From NCBI GenBank assembly GCA_015060445.1, contig SUYL01000011.1, positions 1-33,889 of the forward strand: a stretch of DNA of 33,889 nucleotides. The letters run 5' to 3'. This stretch comes from Bacteroidales bacterium (GTDB taxonomy: Bacteria; Bacteroidota; Bacteroidia; Bacteroidales; UBA932). Made by a program: the position numbers and the translations under genes. The notes under the pieces were generated by a model. It was not told the origin of the DNA. It made no database searches and saw only the letters and a program-made list of their open reading frames with translations. The stretch's first letter is position 1. Every line of letters begins with the position of its first letter. Below are positions 16,359 to 24,715 of this stretch, in pieces.

Positions 16359-16366
16359 CAAATTTA
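16359..16366 (-). promoter_or_regulatory. -7 promoter box for the phosphofructokinase unit
   Basis: Reads TAAATTTG on the - strand (TAnnTTTG), about 50 bases upstream of the ATG at 16309. No clear -33. Confidence 0.5.
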
Positions 16367-16398
16367 CATTTTTATTAAAAATTTACCTATTTTTTAGT

Positions 16399-16406
16399 TA
16401 TTTTTG
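16399..16406 (+). promoter_or_regulatory. -7 promoter box for ligA and its downstream run
   Basis: TATTTTTG matches TAnnTTTG and is 20 bases before the GTG start of ligA. Start of transcription would be near 16413, leaving a very short leader. Confidence 0.45.
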
Positions 16407-16426
16407 TTTGTTTAAAATGGTAAAAA

Positions 16427-18436
16427 GTGAAGAAATCTGAGGCTAAAACAAGAATTGCAGAGTTGTCCGCTGAACTGGAGAGGCACAATTACAATTATTA
16501 TGTGCTTAATTCTCCAGAAATTACGGATTTCCAATATGACCTGCTCATGATGGAACTGGGGGAACTTGAAAGGAGATTCCCCGAGTATGCTTCGTCTGCA
16601 TCCCCTACTGCAAAGGTTGGAAGCGACATTGCCCCCAATGCCCAATTTGCCCAATATCCTCACAAATACCCTATGCTTTCACTCTCCAACACATACAACA
16701 TTGGGGAGATAGAGGATTTTGCAGAAAGGGTGTCAAAAGGGACATCACTCCCCTTCACCTTTTCATGTGAACTGAAATTTGACGGAACCGCAATTTGCCT
16801 TACATACAGGAACGGCACCCTATTCCGTGCACTTACAAGGGGAGACGGAACCGTTGGTGATGATGTTACCCGGAATGTGCTGCAGATACCGTCAATACCA
16901 AAAAAACTGAAGGAAGGTACCGGCTATCCATACGAATTTGAGATCAGGGGTGAGATTTATATGCCATACAAGGCTTTTGACAAATTGAACCGGCAAAGGG
17001 AACTGGATGAGGAACCTCCTTTTGCAAACCCCAGAAATGCGGCATCGGGTTCACTGAAACTGCTCGATCCTCAGGCTGTGAAGGGAAGAGGGCTTGAATG
17101 CACACTGTATCATCTCCTTACAGATGAGCCGGTTGCACCGGAACATACCCAATCCCTGAAGATTGCAGCCTCATGGGGTCTTCCGGTGTCTGAGCATATA
17201 CGTGAGTGCAGTACAATTGAAGAAATAGAGCAGTATATTGCCTATTGGGATACAGAAAGGAAGAACCTCCCTTTTGCAACTGACGGAATAGTTATAAAGG
17301 TAAACCAGATACCGGTGCAGACATCCCTTGGATATACAGCCAAATCTCCAAGATGGGCAACAGCCTACAAATTCAAGCCGGAAGAGGCACTCACCAAACT
17401 TGTCTCAATTGATTACCAGGTGGGAAGGACAGGTGCCATAACCCCAGTTGCCAACCTTGAGCCTGTACAATTGAGCGGAACAAAGGTAAAAAGGGCATCA
17501 CTCCACAACTGGGAACAGATGAAACTGCTTGACATACACATTGGTGATTATGTATATGTAGAGAAAGGGGGAGAAATTATACCAAAAATTACCAGAACTG
17601 CTCCTGAAAAAAGGGGATTTGACATTATTCCCGTGGAGTTTCCCCAGAATTGCCCTGTATGCGGTACCCCATTGGTCAAGGATGAAGAGGAGGCAAAGCA
17701 TTTCTGCCCCAATTCAGATTTTTGTCCTCCGCAGATAAAGGGGAAATTCATACATTTTGTCGGGAGGAAGGCAATGGATATAAATGCAGGTGAGGCTACC
17801 ATTGAACAATTGTACAACAAGTGTTATATTAAGGTACTCAGCGACCTCTATACCCTTACCCGGGAACAGTTGCTGACCCTGGACAAATGGAAGGAGAAAT
17901 CTGCAGACAACTTCCTCAAATCGTTGGAAGAGAGCAGGAAAGTGCCGTTTGAAAGGGTTCTTTTTGCATTGGGTATACGATATATAGGAGAAACTACTGC
18001 AAAAAATCTTGCCCGGACATTCGGCTCTGTTGAAGCAATAGCATCAGCAACAAAAGAGGAACTTCTTGCAACGGATGAAGTTGGAGAGAAACTGGCTGAA
18101 TCCATAATAGGATACTTCTCCGACCCACAGCATATCAGGCTCATTGAAGATCTCAAAAGTGCAGGGCTTAGAATGGAGAGCGACAAAACCGCAAAAATTG
18201 CCGAGTCTGAAATCCTCAAGGGGATGACAATTGTTATATCCGGGAATTTCTCAATATCAAGGGACGATATGAAAGCCCTTATAGAAAGGCATAGCGGAAA
18301 GGTTGGTAGCGGCATAAGCGCAAACACCACCTATATGGTTGCAGGCGAAAAGAGCGGACCGGCCAAACTTGCAAAAGCAGAAAAACTTGGCATAAAAGTA
18401 ATTACAGAAGAAGAATTTCTTGAAATGATTAAATAA
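16427..18436 (+). CDS. ligA: NAD+-dependent DNA ligase
   Basis: Seals nicks in replication and repair using NAD+. The 669 residues match the family. In order: an N-terminal Ia domain with HNYNYYVL, the adenylation domain with nucleophile K117 in ELKFDG, an OB fold, a Cys4 zinc finger (C409, C412, C427, C433), helix-hairpin-helix repeats around 460-580 and a C-terminal BRCT domain from about 590. The start is GTG: an in-frame stop at 16421 excludes any upstream start. An out-of-frame ATG at 16417 opens a 7-codon frame that ends at 16440, across the GTG. It heads the long + strand run; the flavodiiron gene follows after 12 bases. Confidence 0.95.
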   Translation: MKKSEAKTRIAELSAELERHNYNYYVLNSPEITDFQYDLLMMELGELERRFPEYASSASPTAKVGSDIAPNAQFAQYPHKYPMLSLSNTYNIGEIEDFAERVSKGTSLPFTFSCELKFDGTAICLTYRNGTLFRALTRGDGTVGDDVTRNVLQIPSIPKKLKEGTGYPYEFEIRGEIYMPYKAFDKLNRQRELDEEPPFANPRNAASGSLKLLDPQAVKGRGLECTLYHLLTDEPVAPEHTQSLKIAASWGLPVSEHIRECSTIEEIEQYIAYWDTERKNLPFATDGIVIKVNQIPVQTSLGYTAKSPRWATAYKFKPEEALTKLVSIDYQVGRTGAITPVANLEPVQLSGTKVKRASLHNWEQMKLLDIHIGDYVYVEKGGEIIPKITRTAPEKRGFDIIPVEFPQNCPVCGTPLVKDEEEAKHFCPNSDFCPPQIKGKFIHFVGRKAMDINAGEATIEQLYNKCYIKVLSDLYTLTREQLLTLDKWKEKSADNFLKSLEESRKVPFERVLFALGIRYIGETTAKNLARTFGSVEAIASATKEELLATDEVGEKLAESIIGYFSDPQHIRLIEDLKSAGLRMESDKTAKIAESEILKGMTIVISGNFSISRDDMKALIERHSGKVGSGISANTTYMVAGEKSGPAKLAKAEKLGIKVITEEEFLEMIK

Positions 18437-18448
18437 AGAATAACAGAT

Positions 18449-19642
18449 ATGAAAGAAGTACTATTGTCACCTGGCATATATTACACAGGTGTAAACGACA
18501 GAAAAAAACATCTATTTGAAAACAACTGGCCCCTCCCCTATGGAGTATCATACAACTCATACCTTATAAAGGATGAGAAGAGTGCCCTTATTGATACAAT
18601 TGAATACGGAAGCAATGACAACTATCTGAACCGCATTGAAAAGATACTTGGCGGTGCATCATTGGATTATCTCATTGTAAACCACATGGAACCAGACCAC
18701 TCAAGCATGATTGAGTGCGTACTCCGCCGTTTCCCTGAGGTAAAGATTGTTGGAAATGCACAGACACAGAAAATTCTCAAACTTTATTTCAATATTCCCG
18801 ACAGTTCACTTTTGACAATAAAGGACGGTGAGGAACTTGTTCTGGGTGAACATACACTTTCATTCCACCTGATTCCTTGGGTACACTGGCCGGAAACTAT
18901 GGTTACCTATGAAAAGACAACTGCCACCCTATTCTCTTGCGACGCATTTGGAGGATTCAGGACACTTGACGGAAGCATTTTTGATGACGAAAATGACTTT
19001 GAGGCAGACTATAAAGGTGAAATGCTGAGATACTATTCCAATATAGTAGGCAAATACAGCAATATGGTGCAGAAGGCATTTGCAAAACTCCAGGGGGTGG
19101 AAATTAAAATGATTGCCCCTTCACACGGACTTATTTGGAGAGGCAACCCTTCAAGGGTACTTGAACTCTACAGCAAATGGTGCAACTGGGAATCTGAGGA
19201 TGGTGTTGTAATTGTATATGCCAGCATGTATGGTAACACCGCGCAGATGGCAGACCACATTGGACATCTGCTCGGCAGCAGAGGTATAAGGGTAAAGACA
19301 TATGATGTGTCAAAGACACACGTTTCATACATTCTCTCAGATATATGGAGATACAAAGGGGTTATACTTGGAACATGCGCATACAATACACAGATGCACC
19401 CGATGATGGAGCACCTTTGCAATGAGATAAAACTGATTGCCCCTAAAAATAAAATTCTCTCTATCTTTGGAAGTTCAACCTGGAACTGTGCAGGTGTAAA
19501 ATCCCTTGTGAATTATGCACAGGAATTGGGTATGGAACCTGTATGTGAGCCGTTTGAAATTATGGGTTCTGCCGGTATAGAAAAGATTGAAGCAAAAGCG
19601 GAAGATTTTGTAGAAAAATTCATTTGCAATTATCAGAAATAA
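18449..19642 (+). CDS. Flavodiiron protein (FprA/A-type flavoprotein)
   Basis: Cytosolic four-electron O2 reductase and/or NO reductase of anaerobes. The N-terminal metallo-beta-lactamase domain holds the complete diiron ligand set: H79, E81, D83 (NHMEPDHS), H146 (HWPET), D165 (SCDAFG) and H226 (PSHG). The C-terminal flavodoxin domain begins near residue 250 with the FMN loop YASMYGNTAQMA. At 397 residues there is no rubredoxin or flavin-reductase extension, so an external electron donor is needed. It sits between ligA and a thioesterase gene (2-base gap) and four genes upstream of relA. It probably protects oxygen-sensitive enzymes such as HydG. O2 versus NO preference cannot be read from sequence. 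Confidence 0.93.
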   Translation: MKEVLLSPGIYYTGVNDRKKHLFENNWPLPYGVSYNSYLIKDEKSALIDTIEYGSNDNYLNRIEKILGGASLDYLIVNHMEPDHSSMIECVLRRFPEVKIVGNAQTQKILKLYFNIPDSSLLTIKDGEELVLGEHTLSFHLIPWVHWPETMVTYEKTTATLFSCDAFGGFRTLDGSIFDDENDFEADYKGEMLRYYSNIVGKYSNMVQKAFAKLQGVEIKMIAPSHGLIWRGNPSRVLELYSKWCNWESEDGVVIVYASMYGNTAQMADHIGHLLGSRGIRVKTYDVSKTHVSYILSDIWRYKGVILGTCAYNTQMHPMMEHLCNEIKLIAPKNKILSIFGSSTWNCAGVKSLVNYAQELGMEPVCEPFEIMGSAGIEKIEAKAEDFVEKFICNYQK

Positions 19643-19644
19643 CT

Positions 19645-20013
19645 ATGGCTAAATTGGATGATATTTATAAAGTTGAAATAACTGTAACTGAATCGGACAC
19701 AGCAATAGCACACAAGTCCGGAGGATTGCCTGTATATGCCACTCCTGCAATGATTGCACTTATGGAGAATGCAGCATTCAGCCTTCTTAAGGCAGAAGGG
19801 AGTGACAGTGTGGGCACTCAGATGAATGTGAAACACACCCGTGCCTGTACTGTAGGGACACAGGTGCATGCAATTGCAAAAGTTACAGGATGCAACGGAA
19901 ACTGGGTAAATTTTGAGGTGTCTGCCTTTGACAGCAAAGGGGAGATAGGCTCAGGGGAGCATACAAGATATATTATTGACCCCCAAAAATTTATGGACAA
20001 ACTTAACAGATAG
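19645..20013 (+). CDS. Hot-dog-fold acyl-CoA thioesterase, FlK-like
   Basis: The 122-residue single hot-dog domain resembles the fluoroacetyl-CoA thioesterase-like family. Residues in the right order for a Thr-Glu-His triad are T33 and E41 in TPAMIALMENA and H64 in NVKHTRA; the T-E spacing of eight equals that of FlK. The natural substrate in gut-type anaerobes is unknown and fluoroacetate is not implied. The ATG at 19645 is preferred to an upstream in-frame TTG at 19624 that lies inside the flavodiiron gene. It is 2 bases from its upstream neighbour and therefore probably cotranscribed. Confidence 0.82.
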   Translation: MAKLDDIYKVEITVTESDTAIAHKSGGLPVYATPAMIALMENAAFSLLKAEGSDSVGTQMNVKHTRACTVGTQVHAIAKVTGCNGNWVNFEVSAFDSKGEIGSGEHTRYIIDPQKFMDKLNR

Positions 20014-20043
20014 GATAAAGTGAGGGATCTTTGGGAAGAAATA

Positions 20044-21003
20044 ATGGAACTGTACCGCTGGCTCATCAAATTCATCACAGATGATATCTGGCACCTTGAA
20101 CTTGATGATTTTGGAAGAGCCAAGAAAAAGTTCCTCAAATATCTGAGGGTTGCAATAATAACAGTAAGGGAGGCAGGCATCAACCATCTTGGGCTGTATG
20201 CCTTCTCCTTGAGTTTCTTTACAACCATGGCTATGGTTCCGTTTGCCGCTGTGGCATTTGCGGTAACTGACGGCTTTGGCCTTAAAGGGACTCTCCAGAA
20301 TATGCTTCTCGAATATTTTTCTTCAAACAAGGAGATTGTACAACTGGTAATACAATTTGCAGAGAACATTGTACAGATAAGCCAGCAGGATGCATTTGGA
20401 ATTATAAGCCTTGCGTTCTTCATTGGAACAATACTGTGGCTCATACTTAAAGTTGAACAGTGTTTCAATATTGTATGGAAAGCGGAAAGGGGAAGGTCCA
20501 TTGCCAAACGGTTTCTATATTATTTTGGAATACTTATTGTTGCTCCGCTTGTGATAACCATGTTCCTGTCAGTAACACTGCTGGCTACAAACATGCTCAA
20601 CAGTTTCGGTTTGGAGTTAAGGCTCTTCAACCTCGCAGGAGTATTTATACAATGGCTTGCATTCTATGGTATCATTACGTTGTTCTTTACAATACTGTAC
20701 AAATATGTACCCAATGTAAAGGTGAAGTTTTCAGCAGCCTTTTTTGCAGCACTTTTTTCTGCCGCTGCTTTTGTGATATGGGAATACCTTTATATGGAGA
20801 CACAGTTGTTTGTTTCAAGGCTCAACTCGGTATATGGAGCATTTGCGGCAATACCTTTGTTCCTTATATGGATGAATGTAAGTTGGACAATAATCCTCAT
20901 TGGTGCTGAGATATCACACGCCTACCAATACGAAAACAGTTATACATCTGATGATGATTTCCAAAAACTGGAAAAAGAGGTAATTGAAAAAATTAATTTA
21001 TGA
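20044..21003 (+). CDS. YihY/virulence factor BrkB-family membrane protein
   Basis: The integral membrane protein has about six hydrophobic segments. Family blocks include YAFSLSFFTTMAMVPFAAVA, VEQCFNIVWKAERGRS, ITLFFTILYKYVPNVKVK and SVYGAFAAIPLFLIWMNVSW. The old label ribonuclease BN is considered wrong for this family; the role is unknown, probably in transport or the envelope. The start is ambiguous: ATG at 20044 (319 residues) or an in-frame GTG at 20020 with eight extra residues, 6 bases after the thioesterase stop. The 3' end overlaps the hydG start as ATGA. Confidence 0.85.
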   Translation: MELYRWLIKFITDDIWHLELDDFGRAKKKFLKYLRVAIITVREAGINHLGLYAFSLSFFTTMAMVPFAAVAFAVTDGFGLKGTLQNMLLEYFSSNKEIVQLVIQFAENIVQISQQDAFGIISLAFFIGTILWLILKVEQCFNIVWKAERGRSIAKRFLYYFGILIVAPLVITMFLSVTLLATNMLNSFGLELRLFNLAGVFIQWLAFYGIITLFFTILYKYVPNVKVKFSAAFFAALFSAAAFVIWEYLYMETQLFVSRLNSVYGAFAAIPLFLIWMNVSWTIILIGAEISHAYQYENSYTSDDDFQKLEKEVIEKINL

Positions 21004-22430
21004 TGAATGGTGTAAAAATAAATATGGAACTCTCTGCGAACGCTGTCAATTTTATTGATGATGCAAAATTGCAGAGTCTGCTAAAGGAGACAAAAGAGGA
21101 TCTTCCCCGCGCGAGGGAAATCTTCAGAAAGGCTCTGGACAAGAATCCCCTCACAGTGGAGGAGACAGCCATATTGCTGGCAATAGAATCTCCGGAAGGG
21201 CTACAGGAACTCTTTGAGGCTGCAAGGGAACTTAAAAGGAATGTTTACGGAAACAGGATTGTCCTTTTTGCCCCCTTATATGTTGGAAACCATTGCGTAA
21301 ACAACTGCAAATACTGCGGATTCAGGAGAGATGCCAAGGGTATAGTCCGCAAAACCCTAAAGCATGACGAACTGGTTGCAGAAATAGAGAATCTTGAAAA
21401 ATATGGACACAAGAGACTTATCCTTGTATTTGGTGAATCACCGGTATATACCCCAGAATTTATTGCAGAGAGCGTACGTACCTGTTACAAAATAAAGGTA
21501 GGGAACGGTGAGATAAGGAGAGTAAACATTAACGCCGCACCCCTTGATGTGGAGGGTTTCAGGATAGTGAAGGAGGCTGGAATCGGGACATTCCAGGTAT
21601 TCCAGGAGACATACCACAAGGAGACTTATTCACAATATCACCCGTCGGGAGACATAAAAGGTGACTATATGTGGAGATTGAATGCTATGGACAGGGCCTT
21701 TGAGGCTGGAATTGATGATATGGGAATAGGTGCCCTCTTTGGACTCTACAACTGGAAGTACGAGGTGCTGGGACTTGTTTCCCATGCACTTCACTTGCAG
21801 AAGACTCACGGAGTGGGCCCCCATACAATTAGTTTTCCCAGAATCAAGCCTGCGGCCGACATGAATCTTGAATTGCCATATGAGGTAAATGACAATGAAT
21901 TCAAGAGGATTGTGGCTATTTTAAGGCTTGCTGTACCATACACAGGACTGATAATGACTGCAAGGGAGAGTGAGGCAATAAGGGATGAGGTAATTCAGTT
22001 TGGAGTTTCACAGATTGATGCGGGAACCAAACTTGAAATTGGAGGATACCAGAACCAGAAAGGTAACCAGCAGGATATAAACAAGGAGCAGTTTGTAATT
22101 GGAGATACAAGGGAACTTGATGATGTAATGCACTGGCTCCTTACAAAAGGTTATATACCAAGTTTCTGTACAGCATGCTACAGAATGGGGAGGACCGGTG
22201 AGCATTTTATGGAATTTGCTATACCGGGATTCATAAAAAGGTACTGTACCCCAAATGCTATCATTACTATGGCTGAATACCTGGAAGACTATGCATCAGA
22301 AAAAACCAGGGAAGCAGGTTATTCGCTTATAGAAAAAGAACTTGAAAAAATGCCTGAGAGTGCGCAGAAACAAAAGATTATAACTAATTTAGAGGCGGTA
22401 AAACAAGGTAAAAGAGATTTGAGGTTTTAG
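21000..22430 (+). CDS. hydG: [FeFe]-hydrogenase H-cluster maturation radical SAM enzyme HydG
   Basis: Cleaves tyrosine to make the CO and CN- ligands of the [FeFe]-hydrogenase H-cluster. The 476-residue protein has the radical-SAM triad C99, C103, C106 (CVNNCKYC). It also has the HydG-specific C-terminal cluster motif C390-x2-C393-x22-C416 that binds the auxiliary dangler-iron cluster. ThiH, the closest paralogue, lacks that motif, so HydG is favoured. hydE, hydF and a hydrogenase gene are not in the window. The start overlaps the yihY-family stop (ATGA), and relA follows after 1 base, so expression is tied to housekeeping genes. Confidence 0.94.
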   Translation: MMNGVKINMELSANAVNFIDDAKLQSLLKETKEDLPRAREIFRKALDKNPLTVEETAILLAIESPEGLQELFEAARELKRNVYGNRIVLFAPLYVGNHCVNNCKYCGFRRDAKGIVRKTLKHDELVAEIENLEKYGHKRLILVFGESPVYTPEFIAESVRTCYKIKVGNGEIRRVNINAAPLDVEGFRIVKEAGIGTFQVFQETYHKETYSQYHPSGDIKGDYMWRLNAMDRAFEAGIDDMGIGALFGLYNWKYEVLGLVSHALHLQKTHGVGPHTISFPRIKPAADMNLELPYEVNDNEFKRIVAILRLAVPYTGLIMTARESEAIRDEVIQFGVSQIDAGTKLEIGGYQNQKGNQQDINKEQFVIGDTRELDDVMHWLLTKGYIPSFCTACYRMGRTGEHFMEFAIPGFIKRYCTPNAIITMAEYLEDYASEKTREAGYSLIEKELEKMPESAQKQKIITNLEAVKQGKRDLRF

Positions 22431-22431
22431 T

Positions 22432-24714
22432 ATGTTTACAGAGCAGGACAACGAACTGATTCAAAAAGAATTTGAATCACTGAGAATTGCAAGTCTTAAA
22501 AGATGTGCAAACAAAGAGGAATATGAAGATGTAATAAGGGCTTTTGAGTTTGCCAACGAAGCACACAAAGGTGTCCGCAGGCGTTCAGGTGAGCCATATA
22601 TAATACATCCCATTGCTGTGGCAAAAATTGTTGTTCAGGAGATTGGCCTGGGCTACAAATCTATTGTCACAGCCCTGCTTCATGACATTGTAGAAGATAC
22701 AGAATATACAGTAGAGGACATTGAAAGGCTTTTTGGACCCAAGGTTGCCTCACTTGTTGACGGACTTACAAAAATAAAGTCGGCAATGGACAACAAGCAC
22801 AATTCTCCAAACAACGATGAGAAGTCGATGCAGGCTGAGAATTTCAAGAGGATTCTCCTCACACTCAATGACGATGTTAGAGTTGTCCTTATAAAACTCG
22901 CCGACAGGCTGCATAACCTGAGGACCATAGGATCAATGCCTGAGAGGAAAAAAGACAAGATTCTGAGCGAAAGCATGTATATTTTTATCCCTCTGGCACA
23001 CAAACTGGGTCTGTACAGCATGAAGTCTGAGATGGAAAACATATGGTTGAAATATAGGGAACCTGATTATTTCAACAATATAACCAGAAAAATTGATGCC
23101 CTTATAGAGGAGAGGGGTGATTCAATAAACCAGTTCATTGCTCCAATCAACCAGTCGCTTCATCACGAAGGGTACAAATTCACAATTACCAAAAGGACCA
23201 AGACCCCCTACTCCATCTGGAAGAAAATGGAGACAAAAGGGATTCCTTTTGAACAGATATATGACCTGTTTGCAGTAAGGATTATCTTTGAACCTAAAGA
23301 GAATATATCTGAAAGAAAACAGTGCTGGGACATATATTCAATCATTTCTGAACACTACAGGTCCAAGATGGACAGGATAAGGGATTGGGTAAGTGTTCCC
23401 AAATCCAACGGTTATGAAGCGCTCCATTGTACATTGATGAGCCAGAACGGCAACTGGGTTGAAGTACAGATACGGTCGGAGAGGATGAACCAGATTGCAG
23501 AAAAAGGTGTTGCTGCACACTGGAGTTACAAGGGTGTGAACAAGAGTGAGACCGAACTGGACAACTGGCTTGCAATGGTAAGGGGTGTACTTGAGAATCC
23601 TGATGTAAGTGCATTGGAATTCCTGGATAAGTTCCATGAGGGACTCCTTGCATCTGAGATATATGTATTTACCCCTAAAGGTGATTCAAAATCCCTCCCT
23701 AAAGGGGCCACTGCATTGGACTTTGCATACTATATACACAGTAAAATAGGAAATAGGGCCATTGCTGCAAAAGTGAACCACAGGCTTGTACCGCTTTCCC
23801 ATGAATTGAAGAATGGAGACCAGATTGAGATTATTACAGCGGAAGCCCAGAAACCGCAGAGGGAGTGGCTCGATTATGCCCATACTCCAAAAGCAAAGGA
23901 GATTATTTATGATGCCCTGAAAGCAGATATAGATGATGCCATCTCCAAAGGACAGCATATTCTGGAAACGGAACTTGGCAAATTGGGCGTTAAAGTACAG
24001 AACAGGGTTATAAGAAAACTCCTCATTGAATACAATCTGAACAATAAGGACGAACTTTACAACAAGATTGCCACAGGAGTTGTAAAACTTAACGACCTTG
24101 ACAAGATTCTAAGGAAAAACAATGAGAACAAATTTGTAAAATACTGGAAACTGCAGTTCTTCTCTTCAAAGGAAGAGGATGATGACAGTGACGAATCCAT
24201 TGAGAATGAAATTCGTAACGAGAAGAAGCCTGCAATTGACAAGAAAAAGGATTATCTGCTTAAGGAAAATTATGACAACACCCTTACATATAAGGTAGCA
24301 GAGTGTTGCAATCCTATCCCTGGAGATGCCATAGTAGGTTTTGTAGATGAACACAACAATGTAATAGTCCATAAAAAAGTGTGTCCTAAAGCCATATCTC
24401 TCGCTACAATACAGGGTGAGAAGATAGTGAATGCCAAATGGACCAAACATACCTTCCTCTCATTCCTTGCCAGAATAACCTTAAGAGGTATAGACAGAAT
24501 GGGAATTGTAACGGAAATTACCCAATTCATCACGCTCGACCTTAGTGTGAACATCAGGAAAATTCATTTTGAAACACATGACGGCATTTTTGACGGATAT
24601 ATAGACCTTTATGTACACGATGCGCAGGACCTTGAAATGATTATGAAGAGAATCATGCAGGTAAAAGGTGTGGAGAGCGTAACCAGGACAGACATAAAAA
24701 AAACAGAAGAGTAA
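22432..24714 (+). CDS. Bifunctional (p)ppGpp synthetase/hydrolase, RelA/SpoT family
   Basis: Controls the stringent response alarmone. The 760-residue protein is full length: HD hydrolase domain with H45, H59 and the intact HDIVEDT motif (84-90), then the synthetase domain (KRTKTPYSIWKKM, DLFAVRIIF, VPKSNGYEALHCT, EVQIRSERM). Then TGS (YVFTPKGDSKSLPKGATALD), helical, conserved-cysteine (AECCNPIPGDAIVGF) and C-terminal ACT domains. Both catalytic regions look intact, consistent with the single bifunctional Rel of many Bacteroidota. An acidic-basic linker rich in Glu, Asp and Lys (around 575-605) precedes the cysteine domain. It starts 1 base after hydG and ends 1 base before the Ig-like lipoprotein gene. 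Confidence 0.95.
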   Translation: MFTEQDNELIQKEFESLRIASLKRCANKEEYEDVIRAFEFANEAHKGVRRRSGEPYIIHPIAVAKIVVQEIGLGYKSIVTALLHDIVEDTEYTVEDIERLFGPKVASLVDGLTKIKSAMDNKHNSPNNDEKSMQAENFKRILLTLNDDVRVVLIKLADRLHNLRTIGSMPERKKDKILSESMYIFIPLAHKLGLYSMKSEMENIWLKYREPDYFNNITRKIDALIEERGDSINQFIAPINQSLHHEGYKFTITKRTKTPYSIWKKMETKGIPFEQIYDLFAVRIIFEPKENISERKQCWDIYSIISEHYRSKMDRIRDWVSVPKSNGYEALHCTLMSQNGNWVEVQIRSERMNQIAEKGVAAHWSYKGVNKSETELDNWLAMVRGVLENPDVSALEFLDKFHEGLLASEIYVFTPKGDSKSLPKGATALDFAYYIHSKIGNRAIAAKVNHRLVPLSHELKNGDQIEIITAEAQKPQREWLDYAHTPKAKEIIYDALKADIDDAISKGQHILETELGKLGVKVQNRVIRKLLIEYNLNNKDELYNKIATGVVKLNDLDKILRKNNENKFVKYWKLQFFSSKEEDDDSDESIENEIRNEKKPAIDKKKDYLLKENYDNTLTYKVAECCNPIPGDAIVGFVDEHNNVIVHKKVCPKAISLATIQGEKIVNAKWTKHTFLSFLARITLRGIDRMGIVTEITQFITLDLSVNIRKIHFETHDGIFDGYIDLYVHDAQDLEMIMKRIMQVKGVESVTRTDIKKTEE

Positions 24715-24715
24715 G

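Noticed and set aside
20044-21003. Annotation as ribonuclease BN
   Set aside because: The protein is a polytopic membrane protein of the YihY family, without nuclease motifs; the old name is a known misannotation.
21000-22430. Annotation as thiamine biosynthesis ThiH
   Set aside because: The C-terminal C-x2-C-x22-C cluster motif is specific to HydG, and no thi genes are nearby.
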